Part shown: in pieces, positions 1-8,603 of the stretch
Layout of the letters: every line of letters begins with the position of its first letter
Numbering within the stretch: position 1 is the stretch's first letter
NCBI RefSeq assembly: GCF_004514475.2
Contig: NZ_MYFO02000016.1
Span: 1 to 64,000, forward strand
Source: Paenibacillus athensensis
GTDB lineage: Bacteria; Bacillota; Bacilli; Paenibacillales; NBRC-103111
DNA: 64,000 nucleotides
Reading direction: 5' to 3'
Position numbers and translations under genes: made by a program
Notes under the pieces: generated by a model
What the model was told of the DNA's origin: nothing
Database searches by the model: none
The model's input: the letters and a program-made list of their open reading frames with translations, nothing else

Positions 1-948
1 CACCTGCTCTACACCAAAGCCCAGCATATCCGCTTTCTTGTTCGGATCGCCTTGTGCAAACTGCTCCTTCTTATCCGAAAAGCTTTGCTTGATGCCTTGC
101 CACATCTCCTGTCCTTCCGCTGCCTTTTGCTTCATCGTTTGCAGCGCATCTTGGCGCAGCTTCTCCAGCGGCTTGTCGTCCGCGGCCGTTTCAATCAGGT
201 ACGTCGTGGCTTTGGTCATCTCGTTTGACGGTGTGTGCTTGAACAGCTCTGCCGAAGACAGGACAACCCCTTCTGCCAATATAAATGCCGTTGAAGTCAA
301 GCCGCGAGCTGCACCTACCCGAAAATGCGATGCCAGCTGCGCCCCCTGATCCACGGTATCGATCACTTGATGCAGGTACTTGTTGTCCAGCCAAGTCCCT
401 TCCAGCCATTTCTCCGCGATGCTTTTGTACTCGCCGTTGTACACGCCTTTTTCGAGCCATTCCTCTACAAATCGCTCGCCCCCGTCGAACCAGCGCATAA
501 CCATCGTTTCTCCGAGGTCGATCAACCGTTCCTTTGCTTGGATTTGTTGGCCCATATACTGTCCATATTGTACCACTTTTGACCCTAATGTGTGCATGTC
601 GCGGTTCCACGCCGATTTGGCCGCGCTCCACCAGCCATTGTCGCCTCCATCCAAAACGCGGACGTCTGTCAGTTGTCCGGACCTGCGTACGATGTCCGAC
701 TCGGCCTGTCCATAGCGATCCACAGCGCCTTCGATACAACCGCACAGCTGCTGGAGCGCCGCTTCCACCCTATCCAATCGCTGAACAGTGCCGCTCAATC
801 GCGAACTGATGCTTCGCCGGGAAGCGATCGCACCGTCCACTCCCGCCGACGCAGCATGGCTGCGCACCTCCGCTAACCGCCGCTTCAACTGCTGCAATTG
901 GCCGTTCACTTCGCTTGTTACCGAGATGTCCAGCTTGATCCCGCTCAC
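1..948 (-). CDS. LXG/WXG-like polymorphic toxin, N-terminal part (runs off the window)
   Basis: An open frame of 316 codons runs from a GTG at 948 to the left edge, so the C-terminal (presumably toxic) part is missing. The start is fixed by an in-frame stop four codons upstream and a GAGGTGA ribosome binding site. The first ~100 residues (VSGIKLDISVTSEV...) are amphipathic helices. A tryptophan pair (DNGWW, ~103-107) and a long helical middle rich in Lys, Glu and Gln follow, with no classical signal peptide. This layout is that of LXG/ESAT-6-like proteins exported by type VII secretion in Firmicutes. Family assignment rests on overall pattern, not on a diagnostic motif; it could be another helical phage- or wall-associated protein. 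No type VII secretion or immunity gene is in view. Confidence 0.55.
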   Translation of the reverse strand, partial: MSGIKLDISVTSEVNGQLQQLKRRLAEVRSHAASAGVDGAIASRRSISSRLSGTVQRLDRVEAALQQLCGCIEGAVDRYGQAESDIVRRSGQLTDVRVLDGGDNGWWSAAKSAWNRDMHTLGSKVVQYGQYMGQQIQAKERLIDLGETMVMRWFDGGERFVEEWLEKGVYNGEYKSIAEKWLEGTWLDNKYLHQVIDTVDQGAQLASHFRVGAARGLTSTAFILAEGVVLSSAELFKHTPSNEMTKATTYLIETAADDKPLEKLRQDALQTMKQKAAEGQEMWQGIKQSFSDKKEQFAQGDPNKKADMLGFGVEQV

Positions 949-995
949 CTGCTCACCTCATTCATTTTGTTCATTTTATACGACATATTATTTTT

Positions 996-1024
996 AGATT
1001 AGCACAATGTTTTCCATCTGTCAC
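996..1024 (-). promoter_or_regulatory. possible promoter of the LXG-like gene
   Basis: GTGACA, 17 bases, then TAATCT with an upstream TG (extended -10), about 50 bases before the GTG start. It lies just after the ahcY terminator. Weak match, so tentative. Confidence 0.4.
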
Positions 1025-1035
1025 TCGGTTTCCAT

Positions 1036-1061
1036 AAAAAAGAAGCCTCCTAAGAGGCTCC
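1036..1061 (-). terminator. intrinsic terminator of bshC-ahcY
   Basis: Reading the minus strand, GAGCCTC and GAGGCTT arms enclose a short TTAG-type loop and are followed by seven T. It starts 27 bases after the ahcY stop. Confidence 0.85.
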
Positions 1062-1088
1062 CTTACGCATACGCGCATCGCGTAGCGA

Positions 1089-2351
1089 TTAATGCTCGGT
1101 CCAGCTGTCCAGGTACGATCTTTGCTCCTCGGAGAGCGAATCGATGCCCGTGCCCAGCGACTCCAGCTTGTAGCGAGCGACCTGCTCGTCAAGCTCGTAA
1201 GGCACGTTAACGACCTTTTTGCCGATGCTTTCATATTGATCGTTTACGTATTTAAGCGACATGGCCTGCAACGCAAACGTCATATCCATAATTTCCGCCG
1301 GATGGCCGTCGCCTGCCGCCAGATTGACGAGCCGTCCTTCCGCCAGCAAATAAAATTTGCGGCCGTCGGCCAACTGATATTCTTCAATGTTCCGGCGCAC
1401 CGTGCGCTTGGAAACGGACATCGCCTCCAATTCCGGCTTGTTCACTTCAACGTCGAAGTGACCGGCATTAGACAAAATCGCTCCGTCCTTCATCACTTTG
1501 TAGTGCTCGCCGCGGATCACATCGCGATTGCCCGTAACGGTAACGAAAAAGTCACCGTGCTTGGCCGCTTCGCTCATCGGCATGACGGCAAAGCCGTCCA
1601 TGTAAGCTTCCACGGCTTTAATCGCATCGATTTCCGTCACAATTACATTGGCGCCCAGACCTTTGGCGCGCATCGCCACACCTTTGCCGCACCAGCCGTA
1701 ACCGACGACAACAACGGTTTTCCCGGCAACCACGAGGTTCGTCGTCCGGTTGATGCCGTCCCACACGGATTGTCCAGTGCCATAGCGATTATCAAACAAA
1801 TATTTGCAAAACGCATCGTTGACTGCGACCATCGGAAATTGCAGCTGATTTTCCTTTTCCATTGCCTTCAAGCGCAGGATGCCGGTAGTCGTCTCTTCCG
1901 CGCCGCCGCGCACCTGGGCCAGCAAATCACGGCGTTCCGAATGCAAAATCGACACCAGATCGCCGCCGTCGTCGATGATCAGATCAGGCTTTGTTTCGAG
2001 CGCCTTGATCAGCAGCTCCTTGTATTCTTCAGGACTTGGATTGTATTTGGCAAAAACGGTCACGCCGTCTTCGACCAACGCCGCGCACACATCATCTTGC
2101 GTGGACAGCGGGTTGCTGCCGGTAATCGTTACTTCCGCGCCGCCGGCCTGTACGACCTTGGCCAAGTAAGCCGTTTTCGCTTCCAGATGCAAGGAAATCG
2201 CTACCTTGAGCCCTTTAAACGGCTGCTCCTTTTCGAATTGCTCGCGAATGCGGTTCAGCACTGGCATGTGGGCTTGCACCCAATCGATTTTCAAATGACC
2301 CTCGGGAGCCAGTTTCATATCCGTTACAATACTTCTTTCTACTGCGTTCAA
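1089..2351 (-). CDS. ahcY: adenosylhomocysteinase (S-adenosyl-L-homocysteine hydrolase)
   Basis: Splits S-adenosylhomocysteine into adenosine and homocysteine with bound NAD, removing the product inhibitor of methyltransferases. The 420-residue product has the NAD-binding glycine loop GYGWCGKG, the DDGGD substrate segment, a [12 protein letters not shown] stretch and [10 protein letters not shown], all typical of the family. I chose the TTG at 2351 because an AGGAGG lies seven bases before it. The longer frame to 2459 has no such site and would overlap bshC by ~95 bases. That AGGAGG partly overlaps the bshC stop codon (gap 11 bases), so the two genes are co-transcribed and perhaps coupled. 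Homocysteine can feed cysteine and hence bacillithiol synthesis, which makes the pairing sensible (inference). Confidence 0.95.
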   Translation of the reverse strand: MNAVERSIVTDMKLAPEGHLKIDWVQAHMPVLNRIREQFEKEQPFKGLKVAISLHLEAKTAYLAKVVQAGGAEVTITGSNPLSTQDDVCAALVEDGVTVFAKYNPSPEEYKELLIKALETKPDLIIDDGGDLVSILHSERRDLLAQVRGGAEETTTGILRLKAMEKENQLQFPMVAVNDAFCKYLFDNRYGTGQSVWDGINRTTNLVVAGKTVVVVGYGWCGKGVAMRAKGLGANVIVTEIDAIKAVEAYMDGFAVMPMSEAAKHGDFFVTVTGNRDVIRGEHYKVMKDGAILSNAGHFDVEVNKPELEAMSVSKRTVRRNIEEYQLADGRKFYLLAEGRLVNLAAGDGHPAEIMDMTFALQAMSLKYVNDQYESIGKKVVNVPYELDEQVARYKLESLGTGIDSLSEEQRSYLDSWTEH

Positions 2352-2362
2352 AATATCGCCTC

Positions 2363-3994
2363 CTATAAATAATAAACCCGGTGCTGCCCGTCGACCGGAA
2401 TGCGCTGCTCGACAAGCTGCTGCAGCCAGCTGTTGCCGTACCTGTTCAAATATGCACACCCATTATACACTCTTTCCTGCGGCTTGGCTAATGGCAGCAC
2501 CGTCAGCTTGATGCGGTCGAGCTGGCGCAGCGCCGCGTCGAATTGAGTCTGATGCGCATCCGACGCTTTAGCGGCGAGGAAATCGATCTGTTCCAAAATT
2601 TTTTGCAAATTCGTTTCGCCCAGCTTCTTGACGCCAGGATTAATCGCAGCCAGCGAATCGACCAACGGCTCGTATTCGGCCCGGAACGCCGTCTTGACAG
2701 AGGCAAAACGCTCAGGCAGCCGCAACGTATCTTGCGCATCCAACCACTGCCGCTTCTTCTCGTCAAAGCGATGCAGCACATCGTCCAGCGATAAGCCGTA
2801 TTTGTTCATATGCTTGTGCACCGTGCCCTCCAGCAGCGTAAATTCCAGCCGCGGCACAATAATCGGCATCGGCAGTCCCAAACGTTCAAATGCCGGGCCC
2901 GTCAATCCCCAATAGGCAATTTCGCCCGGACCGAGCACCGTTGCCAGCGCCGGAAACAAAAATTGCTGCATCAGCGGCCGAGTCATCACGTTGTTACTCA
3001 AGCTATCCGGGCTGTTCGTTGCCAACTCCAGCAGCTCGTCGAGAGTAAGGCGCAGTTCTTGCTTTTTATCGGCAAAAAGCTCGCCGTCCCGCTGCAGCAG
3101 CAGCCGCTGGCCTGCATGGAACACAAACAGGTTGGCTCCATCGGGCGCCACCTCGGCCTGCGGCGTAAAGCCTGCGGCTTCAACAGCCGACCTCCCGGCG
3201 GACAAGGCTTCCGATAGTCCCGGGTTCTGCGCAATCAGCTCGGCGAAAAACGGGGCTTCAACCCGGCGCAGCGCCGGATCGTCGGAATCCAGAAGCACCA
3301 GCCCGTATTCACCGAACAAGCCAGCCATCCAGCGACCGAATGCTTCGGACAGCGTCGGCGCGCCCTCCGCACACGCCCGCAGCTTATCCAGCAGCGAAGC
3401 TTTGAATTCGGTATCGGGCAGTGTCATCTCCAGCGCCTCCAGCGCCCCATTCCACGTGGTCTCATTTATCGGCAGCCTGCTGACCGACGTGCGCCGACCT
3501 GTCGGATGCTCGACCTTGATTTTCTCGATCTGCTGCGCGGACGAAAGCACGGCGACATGATTCACTTCGTCAAAATCGTGATCCTCCCCGGCGATCCAGA
3601 ACACCGGGACAACCGGGCGTTCCAGCCGCTCGCCCCACTCGCGAGCGAGCTGAAGCAGCGTAACCGCCTTATATAAAACGAGCAGCGGCCCGCCGAAAAG
3701 ACCGGCTTGCTGCCCGCCGACCACGACCAGCGAGTCCGGGTGACGCAGATGGGCAAGCGCCTCCAGCGCCTGCGGGGCATTGCCGATCCGCTCGTTGTAG
3801 GCCCCGAGCGCTTCGACCAGCGCGGTCCGATCGGCGGAAGGTCCGCGGTGTGCCGACAACTGCTGCGCCTGGCGGCTCCAATCCGCTTCGCGGGCAAAAT
3901 GATGCGGGAACAGCGGCAGCGCCTGCTCCGCACCTGCTATGTATGCCTCAGCCAGAGGCTGGCTTTTTTTCCAATGGAACGCTTCCCATGCCAT
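2363..3994 (-). CDS. bshC: bacillithiol biosynthesis cysteine-adding enzyme
   Basis: Putative ligase adding cysteine to glucosaminyl-malate in the last step of bacillithiol synthesis. The 543-residue length from ATG 3994 ([19 protein letters not shown]) matches the usual ~540 of BshC/YllA. A longer frame to 4129 would reach over the promoter and is rejected. Family hallmarks include a Rossmann-type core with [15 protein letters not shown] near residue 90, [16 protein letters not shown], and a coiled-coil segment in the last third. GAGGAG precedes the start at 11 bases. It is first in an operon with ahcY. In Bacillus this gene follows panE and a DUF3397 gene; here an opp operon and a ComFB-family gene sit between them. 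Confidence 0.95.
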   Translation of the reverse strand: MAWEAFHWKKSQPLAEAYIAGAEQALPLFPHHFAREADWSRQAQQLSAHRGPSADRTALVEALGAYNERIGNAPQALEALAHLRHPDSLVVVGGQQAGLFGGPLLVLYKAVTLLQLAREWGERLERPVVPVFWIAGEDHDFDEVNHVAVLSSAQQIEKIKVEHPTGRRTSVSRLPINETTWNGALEALEMTLPDTEFKASLLDKLRACAEGAPTLSEAFGRWMAGLFGEYGLVLLDSDDPALRRVEAPFFAELIAQNPGLSEALSAGRSAVEAAGFTPQAEVAPDGANLFVFHAGQRLLLQRDGELFADKKQELRLTLDELLELATNSPDSLSNNVMTRPLMQQFLFPALATVLGPGEIAYWGLTGPAFERLGLPMPIIVPRLEFTLLEGTVHKHMNKYGLSLDDVLHRFDEKKRQWLDAQDTLRLPERFASVKTAFRAEYEPLVDSLAAINPGVKKLGETNLQKILEQIDFLAAKASDAHQTQFDAALRQLDRIKLTVLPLAKPQERVYNGCAYLNRYGNSWLQQLVEQRIPVDGQHRVYYL

Positions 3995-4064
3995 CGTTTC
4001 GCGGTCTCCTCTATATGCGAAATAAGTGATATCCGATCCTGCATCATCGAACGTTACTCTATAG

Positions 4065-4093
4065 ATTGTACACGCCTGAAGCGGGATCGTCAA
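4065..4093 (-). promoter_or_regulatory. sigma-A promoter of bshC-ahcY
   Basis: TTGACG, 17-base spacer, TACAAT, 71 bases upstream of the bshC ATG. Strong consensus match. Confidence 0.87.
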
Positions 4094-4262
4094 AACTGTA
4101 TTTTTTTCGTGTACAATTGATCCCGCCACATCCGTGGAAGGCGCCGTTTATGAGACAAGCGACGAGCGGGACAGCGCTCCCGCTCGCGGCTGGATAGCCG
4201 TGCGGTCGGAAGCGGAACGGCTGGAGAAGCGCCAGCCGCAACAAGCAGCGTGCACGACAAAT

Positions 4263-4293
4263 AGCGGTCGCCTGCTAACGAACGGCAACCGCT
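4263..4293 (-). terminator. hairpin at the end of the opp operon
   Basis: AGCGGTTGCC and GGCGACCGCT arms (10 pairs, one G-U) around an 11-base loop, beginning at the last base of the oppF stop codon. It is followed by ATTTGTCGT, a poor U tract, so termination may be partial. Confidence 0.4.
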
Positions 4294-5255
4294 TAAATCA
4301 AATGACAGGCCACTGTATGGTCGGGCCCTACTGTTTTTGGAGCAGGCATCGAAGCGGCGCAAACCGGCTGAGCGTGCGGACACCGCGTGCGGAATGGGCA
4401 GCCTGACGGCGGGTCAAGCGGGCTGGGCGGCTCGCCGCTCGGCAGCAGCCGCGGACGCAATCGCTCGGCCGCCGGATCGGGCAGCGGAGCGGCAGCGAGC
4501 AGCGACTGGGTGTACGGATGCTGCGGACGGGCATACAGCTCGGCGGACGGCGCCGTTTCGACGAGACAGCCCAAATACATGACGCCGACACGGTCGGAGA
4601 TCAGCTTGACCATCGCCAGATCGTGAGCGATGAACAGATACGTCAAGCCGCGCTCGCGTTGCAATCGGTACAGCAGCTGCACGACCTGCGCTTGCACGGA
4701 AACATCGAGCGCAGACAGCGGCTCGTCGGCGACGAGCAGGCGCGGTTCAACGGCCAAAGCCCTGGCAATACCGATGCGCTGACGCTGGCCGCCGGAAAAT
4801 TCATGCGGATAACGTCCGGCGGCATCTTCAGGCAGCCCGACAGCCTGCAGCAGCTCGGCTACGCGGGCCGCACGCTCGCGCCTGCCGGCGCATAGACGGT
4901 GAATATCCAGCCCCTCGCCGACAATTCCGCCAACCGTAATTCGCGGATTTAGCGAAGCGTAAGGGTCCTGGAACACCATCTGCACCGAACGGCGGAACGC
5001 CTGCAGCTTGCGGCCGCGCAGCCGGTGTACATCCTCGCCGTCGAACAGCACCTCGCCTTCCGTGGCTTCATACAGCCGCATAATCGTCCTGCCTGCCGTC
5101 GACTTGCCGCAGCCCGATTCGCCGACAAGGCCAACCGTTTCTCCGACGCGCACGCTGAGCGTAAACTGCTCGACAGCTTTGAGCAGCTTCCCCTGGCCGA
5201 GCGCAAAATGCTTTTTGAGCCCGCGCACAGCGAGCAGCGGACGCTCATCAGCCAT
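4293..5255 (-). CDS. oppF: oligopeptide ABC importer, ATP-binding subunit OppF
   Basis: One of two ATPases of a peptide importer at the inner face of the membrane. The 320-residue protein carries Walker A (GESGCGKS), the signature FSGGQRQR, Walker B (LLVADEPLSALD), and the C-terminal oligopeptide-transporter segment with spaced cysteines (CPFRTRCPHAQPVC). ATG 5255 has GGAGGTG seven bases upstream and overlaps the end of oppD by eight bases, indicating translational coupling. The open frame extends upstream of 5255, but that stretch is arginine-rich out-of-frame sequence of oppD. Last gene of the operon. Confidence 0.9.
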   Translation of the reverse strand: MADERPLLAVRGLKKHFALGQGKLLKAVEQFTLSVRVGETVGLVGESGCGKSTAGRTIMRLYEATEGEVLFDGEDVHRLRGRKLQAFRRSVQMVFQDPYASLNPRITVGGIVGEGLDIHRLCAGRRERAARVAELLQAVGLPEDAAGRYPHEFSGGQRQRIGIARALAVEPRLLVADEPLSALDVSVQAQVVQLLYRLQRERGLTYLFIAHDLAMVKLISDRVGVMYLGCLVETAPSAELYARPQHPYTQSLLAAAPLPDPAAERLRPRLLPSGEPPSPLDPPSGCPFRTRCPHAQPVCAASMPAPKTVGPDHTVACHLI

Positions 5256-6435
5256 TGGCGTCCACCTCCCCGGCGCTGGCTGCTTGGAGCTGGAGGCGAG
5301 CTTCGGCCAGGCCGCCAGCGGCAGCAGCGGCCGGGAGCGCAGCAGGTGCAGCGAACGCCGGCGATGACGCTGGCGGCTGCTTGGCCTGTGGCGGCGCACA
5401 GGACGGCGCGTACCGCGGCTCAGCCCATGACGCAGGAAGCGGCGCTTCCTGCGCCGCCACCGGGCCCAGCAGCCAGCAAGCCGCGCTGTGCCCGGGCGCG
5501 AGCTCCGTCGGCGGCGGCTCGGCCTCGCGGCACAGCGGCTGCGCCTGCGGACAGCGGGCCGCAAACGCGCAGCCGGCCGGAGGCGCCAGCAGGCTGGGCG
5601 GCGCGCCGGGAATCGGCGTCAGCGACGCGCAGCCCTGCGCCTCCAGCCGCGGCACGGCGCGCAGCAGTCCCTGCGTGTACGGATGACGCGGGGCGGCATA
5701 CACGTCGTCGACAGGTCCCTGCTCGACGATTCGCCCCGCATACATGACCGCGACACGCCGGGCCATTGCGGCCACGACGCCCCAATCGTGCGTGATCAGC
5801 AGCACGGAGGCGCCGGTTTGCGCCGTCAAATCCTGCATTAGCGCGATCATTTGCGCCTGCACGGTGACATCAAGCGCCGTCGTCGGCTCATCGGCGATCA
5901 GCAGCTTCGGCTCGCAGGCCAGCGCCATCGCAATCATCGCTCGTTGCCGCATGCCGCCCGACAGCTCGTGCGGGTACTGGCGCAGCCGCCGCTCCGGCTG
6001 GCCCAGACCCGCCTGCGCCAGCAGCTTGCAGGCCCGCTGCCGCGCCGCTTTGCGGCGCAAGCCGCGATGGCGGACCAGCCCCTCGACGAGCTGCGCGCCT
6101 AGCGTCATCGTCGGGTTCAACGACGTCATCGGATCCTGGAATACCATCCCGATTTCCGCGCCGCGCACCCGCTGGAGCTGCCGTTCCTTCAACGCCGTCA
6201 GCTCCAGCCGTCCGTCAAAGCGGATCGAACCGGCGCGAATCGATGCAGAGGGCAGCAAGCGCAGGAGTGTTTTTGCAGTGACCGACTTGCCGCTCCCGGA
6301 TTCGCCAACGAGCGCCAGTACCTCGCCGCGCCCAATCGTCAGCGACACGCCGCGGACAGCGTGTACATCGCCGGCAGTTGTCGGCAGGACAACATGCAGG
6401 TTGTCGATGGTTACTAAAGCTTCGTCCGCCTCCAT
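5248..6435 (-). CDS. oppD: oligopeptide ABC importer, ATP-binding subunit OppD, with a long Ala/Pro-rich tail
   Basis: Second ATPase of the importer. Walker A (GESGSGKS), Q loop MVFQDPMTSLNP, signature LSGGMRQR and Walker B (LLIADEPTTALD) are intact, as is the cysteine-containing oligopeptide C-terminal domain (CAFAARCPQAQPLC). After about residue 320 the protein continues for ~75 residues that are almost only Ala, Pro, Gly and Gln. OppD homologues usually stop at about 330-350, so this tail is an addition with no domain I recognise. AGGAG lies seven bases before ATG 6435. It sits between oppC (45-base gap) and oppF (8-base overlap). Confidence 0.9.
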   Translation of the reverse strand: MEADEALVTIDNLHVVLPTTAGDVHAVRGVSLTIGRGEVLALVGESGSGKSVTAKTLLRLLPSASIRAGSIRFDGRLELTALKERQLQRVRGAEIGMVFQDPMTSLNPTMTLGAQLVEGLVRHRGLRRKAARQRACKLLAQAGLGQPERRLRQYPHELSGGMRQRAMIAMALACEPKLLIADEPTTALDVTVQAQMIALMQDLTAQTGASVLLITHDWGVVAAMARRVAVMYAGRIVEQGPVDDVYAAPRHPYTQGLLRAVPRLEAQGCASLTPIPGAPPSLLAPPAGCAFAARCPQAQPLCREAEPPPTELAPGHSAACWLLGPVAAQEAPLPASWAEPRYAPSCAPPQAKQPPASSPAFAAPAALPAAAAAGGLAEARLQLQAASAGEVDANG

Positions 6436-6480
6436 AACAACTCTCCTTTCAAATAAACGGACACAGGATTCTCGCCCGCT

Positions 6481-7668
6481 TCACCTCCGGCGACCCGGAT
6501 CCAACGCATCACGCAAGCCGTCGCCCAGCAAATTAAAGCTGACCAAAAGCAGGCTGAACACTACTGCCGGTCCAATCAGACGATGCTGGTGAAACCGAAT
6601 ATAGCCGCTGCCCTCCGACAGCAAATTGCCCAGCGAAGCGAGCGGCGGCTTGAGGCCCAGACCGATGAAGCTGAGAAACGCTTCTGCGAACATCGCCGCA
6701 GGCACCGCGAACGTCAGCTGCACAATCATCACGCTCAGCGCATTCGGCAGCAAATGGCGCCAGACGATGCGCAGGCCCGAAGCGCCAAGCGCTTGCGCAG
6801 CCAATACGTATTCCCGTTCTTTAAGCGACAGCAACTGACCCCGGACAAGCCGGGCCATCGGCACCCAGCCGGTGAGCGCATACGCCGCGATAATCGAAGG
6901 CAGCCCCGGCCCGATCACCATAATGAGCAATATCGCTACCAGCAAATAAGGCACCGCGTAGATGACCTCCAAAAGACGTTGAAGCGCATCGTCCACCCGT
7001 CCGCCCGCATAGGCCGAAATACCGCCGTACACGACGCCAACCACCAGATCGATCAAAGCAGCGCATACGCCAATCAACAGCGAGATCCGCGCTCCCCACC
7101 AGATTCGGGTCCACAAATCGCGTCCAAAATCGTCCGTACCGAACCAATGAGCCGCACTCGGCCCCTCATTACGAGCTGCAAGCTGCTGCGTGTCGTAGTC
7201 GTATGGCGACAGCCACGGAGCAATAAGCGCCAGTAACGTAAGCGCACACAACAGCCCCAAACCGAGCAACGCCAACCGATGGGTGGCCAGCTGACGCCAC
7301 ATCCCCGCCCGCACGGACAAAGCACCGGAGGTGGAAGTGGACAAGCTCTTGCCGGCTTGGCCGAATACGCTCGTCCAGACAACGTTCACGACATTCCCAA
7401 AAATCCCCGAGCTCCCCGTTTCCCCGACAATCTTCCCTTTCCCGACCCCTGCAACGCTCCGAGCGATCCCGGCTTTCTCATACGCCCCGGCCTCCGCAAC
7501 GCCTCCGACATTCCCGGCACTCCCGACACTTTCGGCACTCCCGGCCCCATCAGCACTCCCCAATGCTCCGCCTTCGGCAGCAGACTCCCCATCTTCATAC
7601 CTAAGCTCGTTATCCTCCCTGCCGGCCTCTCCGGCCAGCCATCCTCCCAAGGATGTCGCCTTCAGCAT
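6481..7668 (-). CDS. oppC: oligopeptide ABC importer, permease OppC, with a ~100-residue Gly/Ala/Ser-rich N-terminal extension
   Basis: Inner-membrane permease subunit. The C-terminal ~270 residues are standard: first membrane helix near 131-153, conserved YDYDTQQL and HWFGTDDFGRDLW after it, several further helices, and the EAA loop (EREYVLAAQALGASGL). The first ~125 residues are unusual, with repeated GSA/GSAE/GGA units; OppC normally has 20-40 residues before helix 1. ATG 7668 has a GGGGGAG six bases upstream and begins one base after the oppB stop, so the extension appears genuinely translated. A start at the internal ATG near 7302 cannot be excluded. Confidence 0.88.
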   Translation of the reverse strand: MLKATSLGGWLAGEAGREDNELRYEDGESAAEGGALGSADGAGSAESVGSAGNVGGVAEAGAYEKAGIARSVAGVGKGKIVGETGSSGIFGNVVNVVWTSVFGQAGKSLSTSTSGALSVRAGMWRQLATHRLALLGLGLLCALTLLALIAPWLSPYDYDTQQLAARNEGPSAAHWFGTDDFGRDLWTRIWWGARISLLIGVCAALIDLVVGVVYGGISAYAGGRVDDALQRLLEVIYAVPYLLVAILLIMVIGPGLPSIIAAYALTGWVPMARLVRGQLLSLKEREYVLAAQALGASGLRIVWRHLLPNALSVMIVQLTFAVPAAMFAEAFLSFIGLGLKPPLASLGNLLSEGSGYIRFHQHRLIGPAVVFSLLLVSFNLLGDGLRDALDPGRRR

Positions 7669-7669
7669 G

Positions 7670-8602
7670 CTAGGCTCCCCCCTTCTGCAAACGAATACGC
7701 GGGTCCACCCAGCCGTACAGCACATCTGTCAGCCACATCACAGCAATCAGCAGCGCCGAATAAAAAATCGTCAGCCCCGCAATCATCGTATAGTCATTGG
7801 CATAAACCGATTCGACGAAATGCTTGCCAAGTCCCGGCACCGCAAACACCTGCTCAACCACCAGTGTACCCGTAATTACATTGACGAAAATCGGCCCGAT
7901 GATCGTCAATACCGGCAGCAGCGCATTGCGCAGCGCATGACGAATCAGCACCGCCGGCCCGCTCAGCCCTTTCGCCCGCGCCGTCTGGATGTAATCCATC
8001 TGCAGCACCTCCAACAACGTCGCCCGCATCAGCCTTGCAAGCACCGCCACCGTGCCAAAAGAGAGCGCCAGCGCCGGCAGCACGCGATGCTGCGGCCCTT
8101 CCCACAACCCTGCCGGCAGCCAGCCGAGCTTGACGCCGACGAAATAGGACAGCAGCGGGCCCGCGATCATCGAAGGCACCGCTACGCCCATAACCGCAAC
8201 CAGCATGGCGGCATAATCGCCCGCCCGGTTATGGCGCATCGCCGCATACATGCCAAGCGTAAGCCCCATTGCCGCCGCCAGCGCCAGCGACCATAAACCA
8301 AGCTCCAGCGAAGCCGGCAGCGCCTGACGAATAATATCGGTCACACGCTGTGCCGGAAACTGGTAGGACACCCCCAAATCGCCGTGCGCAACATGCCCCA
8401 TGTAGGTGGCATATTGCTGCCATAAGGGCTTGTCCAGCCCATATTGCCGCAGCAGCAGCGCACGCGTCTCCTGCGGGATGCGTTCGGCTCCTTCCCCCAG
8501 CGGATCGCCGGGCAGCTGCTTCATCAGCACAAACGTCAACGTGGCAATCAGCCACAACGTGAGCAGCGCATACAGCAGCCTGCGGGTCATATAACGAACC
8601 AT
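7670..8602 (-). CDS. oppB: oligopeptide ABC importer, permease OppB
   Basis: 310-residue permease with the classic OppB start (RRLLYALLTLWLIATLTFVLM, N-terminal helix) followed by LPGDP, about six membrane helices, the EAA loop (MDYIQTARAKGLSGPAVL) and the C-terminal VEQVFAVPGLGKHFVESV and DYTMI segments. ATG 8602 starts one base after the oppA stop, with GGGAGG inside the end of oppA as ribosome binding site. It pairs with OppC to form the peptide channel. Confidence 0.93.
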   Translation of the reverse strand: MVRYMTRRLLYALLTLWLIATLTFVLMKQLPGDPLGEGAERIPQETRALLLRQYGLDKPLWQQYATYMGHVAHGDLGVSYQFPAQRVTDIIRQALPASLELGLWSLALAAAMGLTLGMYAAMRHNRAGDYAAMLVAVMGVAVPSMIAGPLLSYFVGVKLGWLPAGLWEGPQHRVLPALALSFGTVAVLARLMRATLLEVLQMDYIQTARAKGLSGPAVLIRHALRNALLPVLTIIGPIFVNVITGTLVVEQVFAVPGLGKHFVESVYANDYTMIAGLTIFYSALLIAVMWLTDVLYGWVDPRIRLQKGGA

Positions 8603-8603
8603 C

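Noticed and set aside
1092-2372. 426-codon plus-strand frame opposite ahcY
   Set aside because: Antisense shadow; ahcY on the minus strand has all family motifs.
4134-4406. Plus-strand frame between bshC and oppF
   Set aside because: Opposes the bshC promoter region and the oppF end; composition not protein-like.
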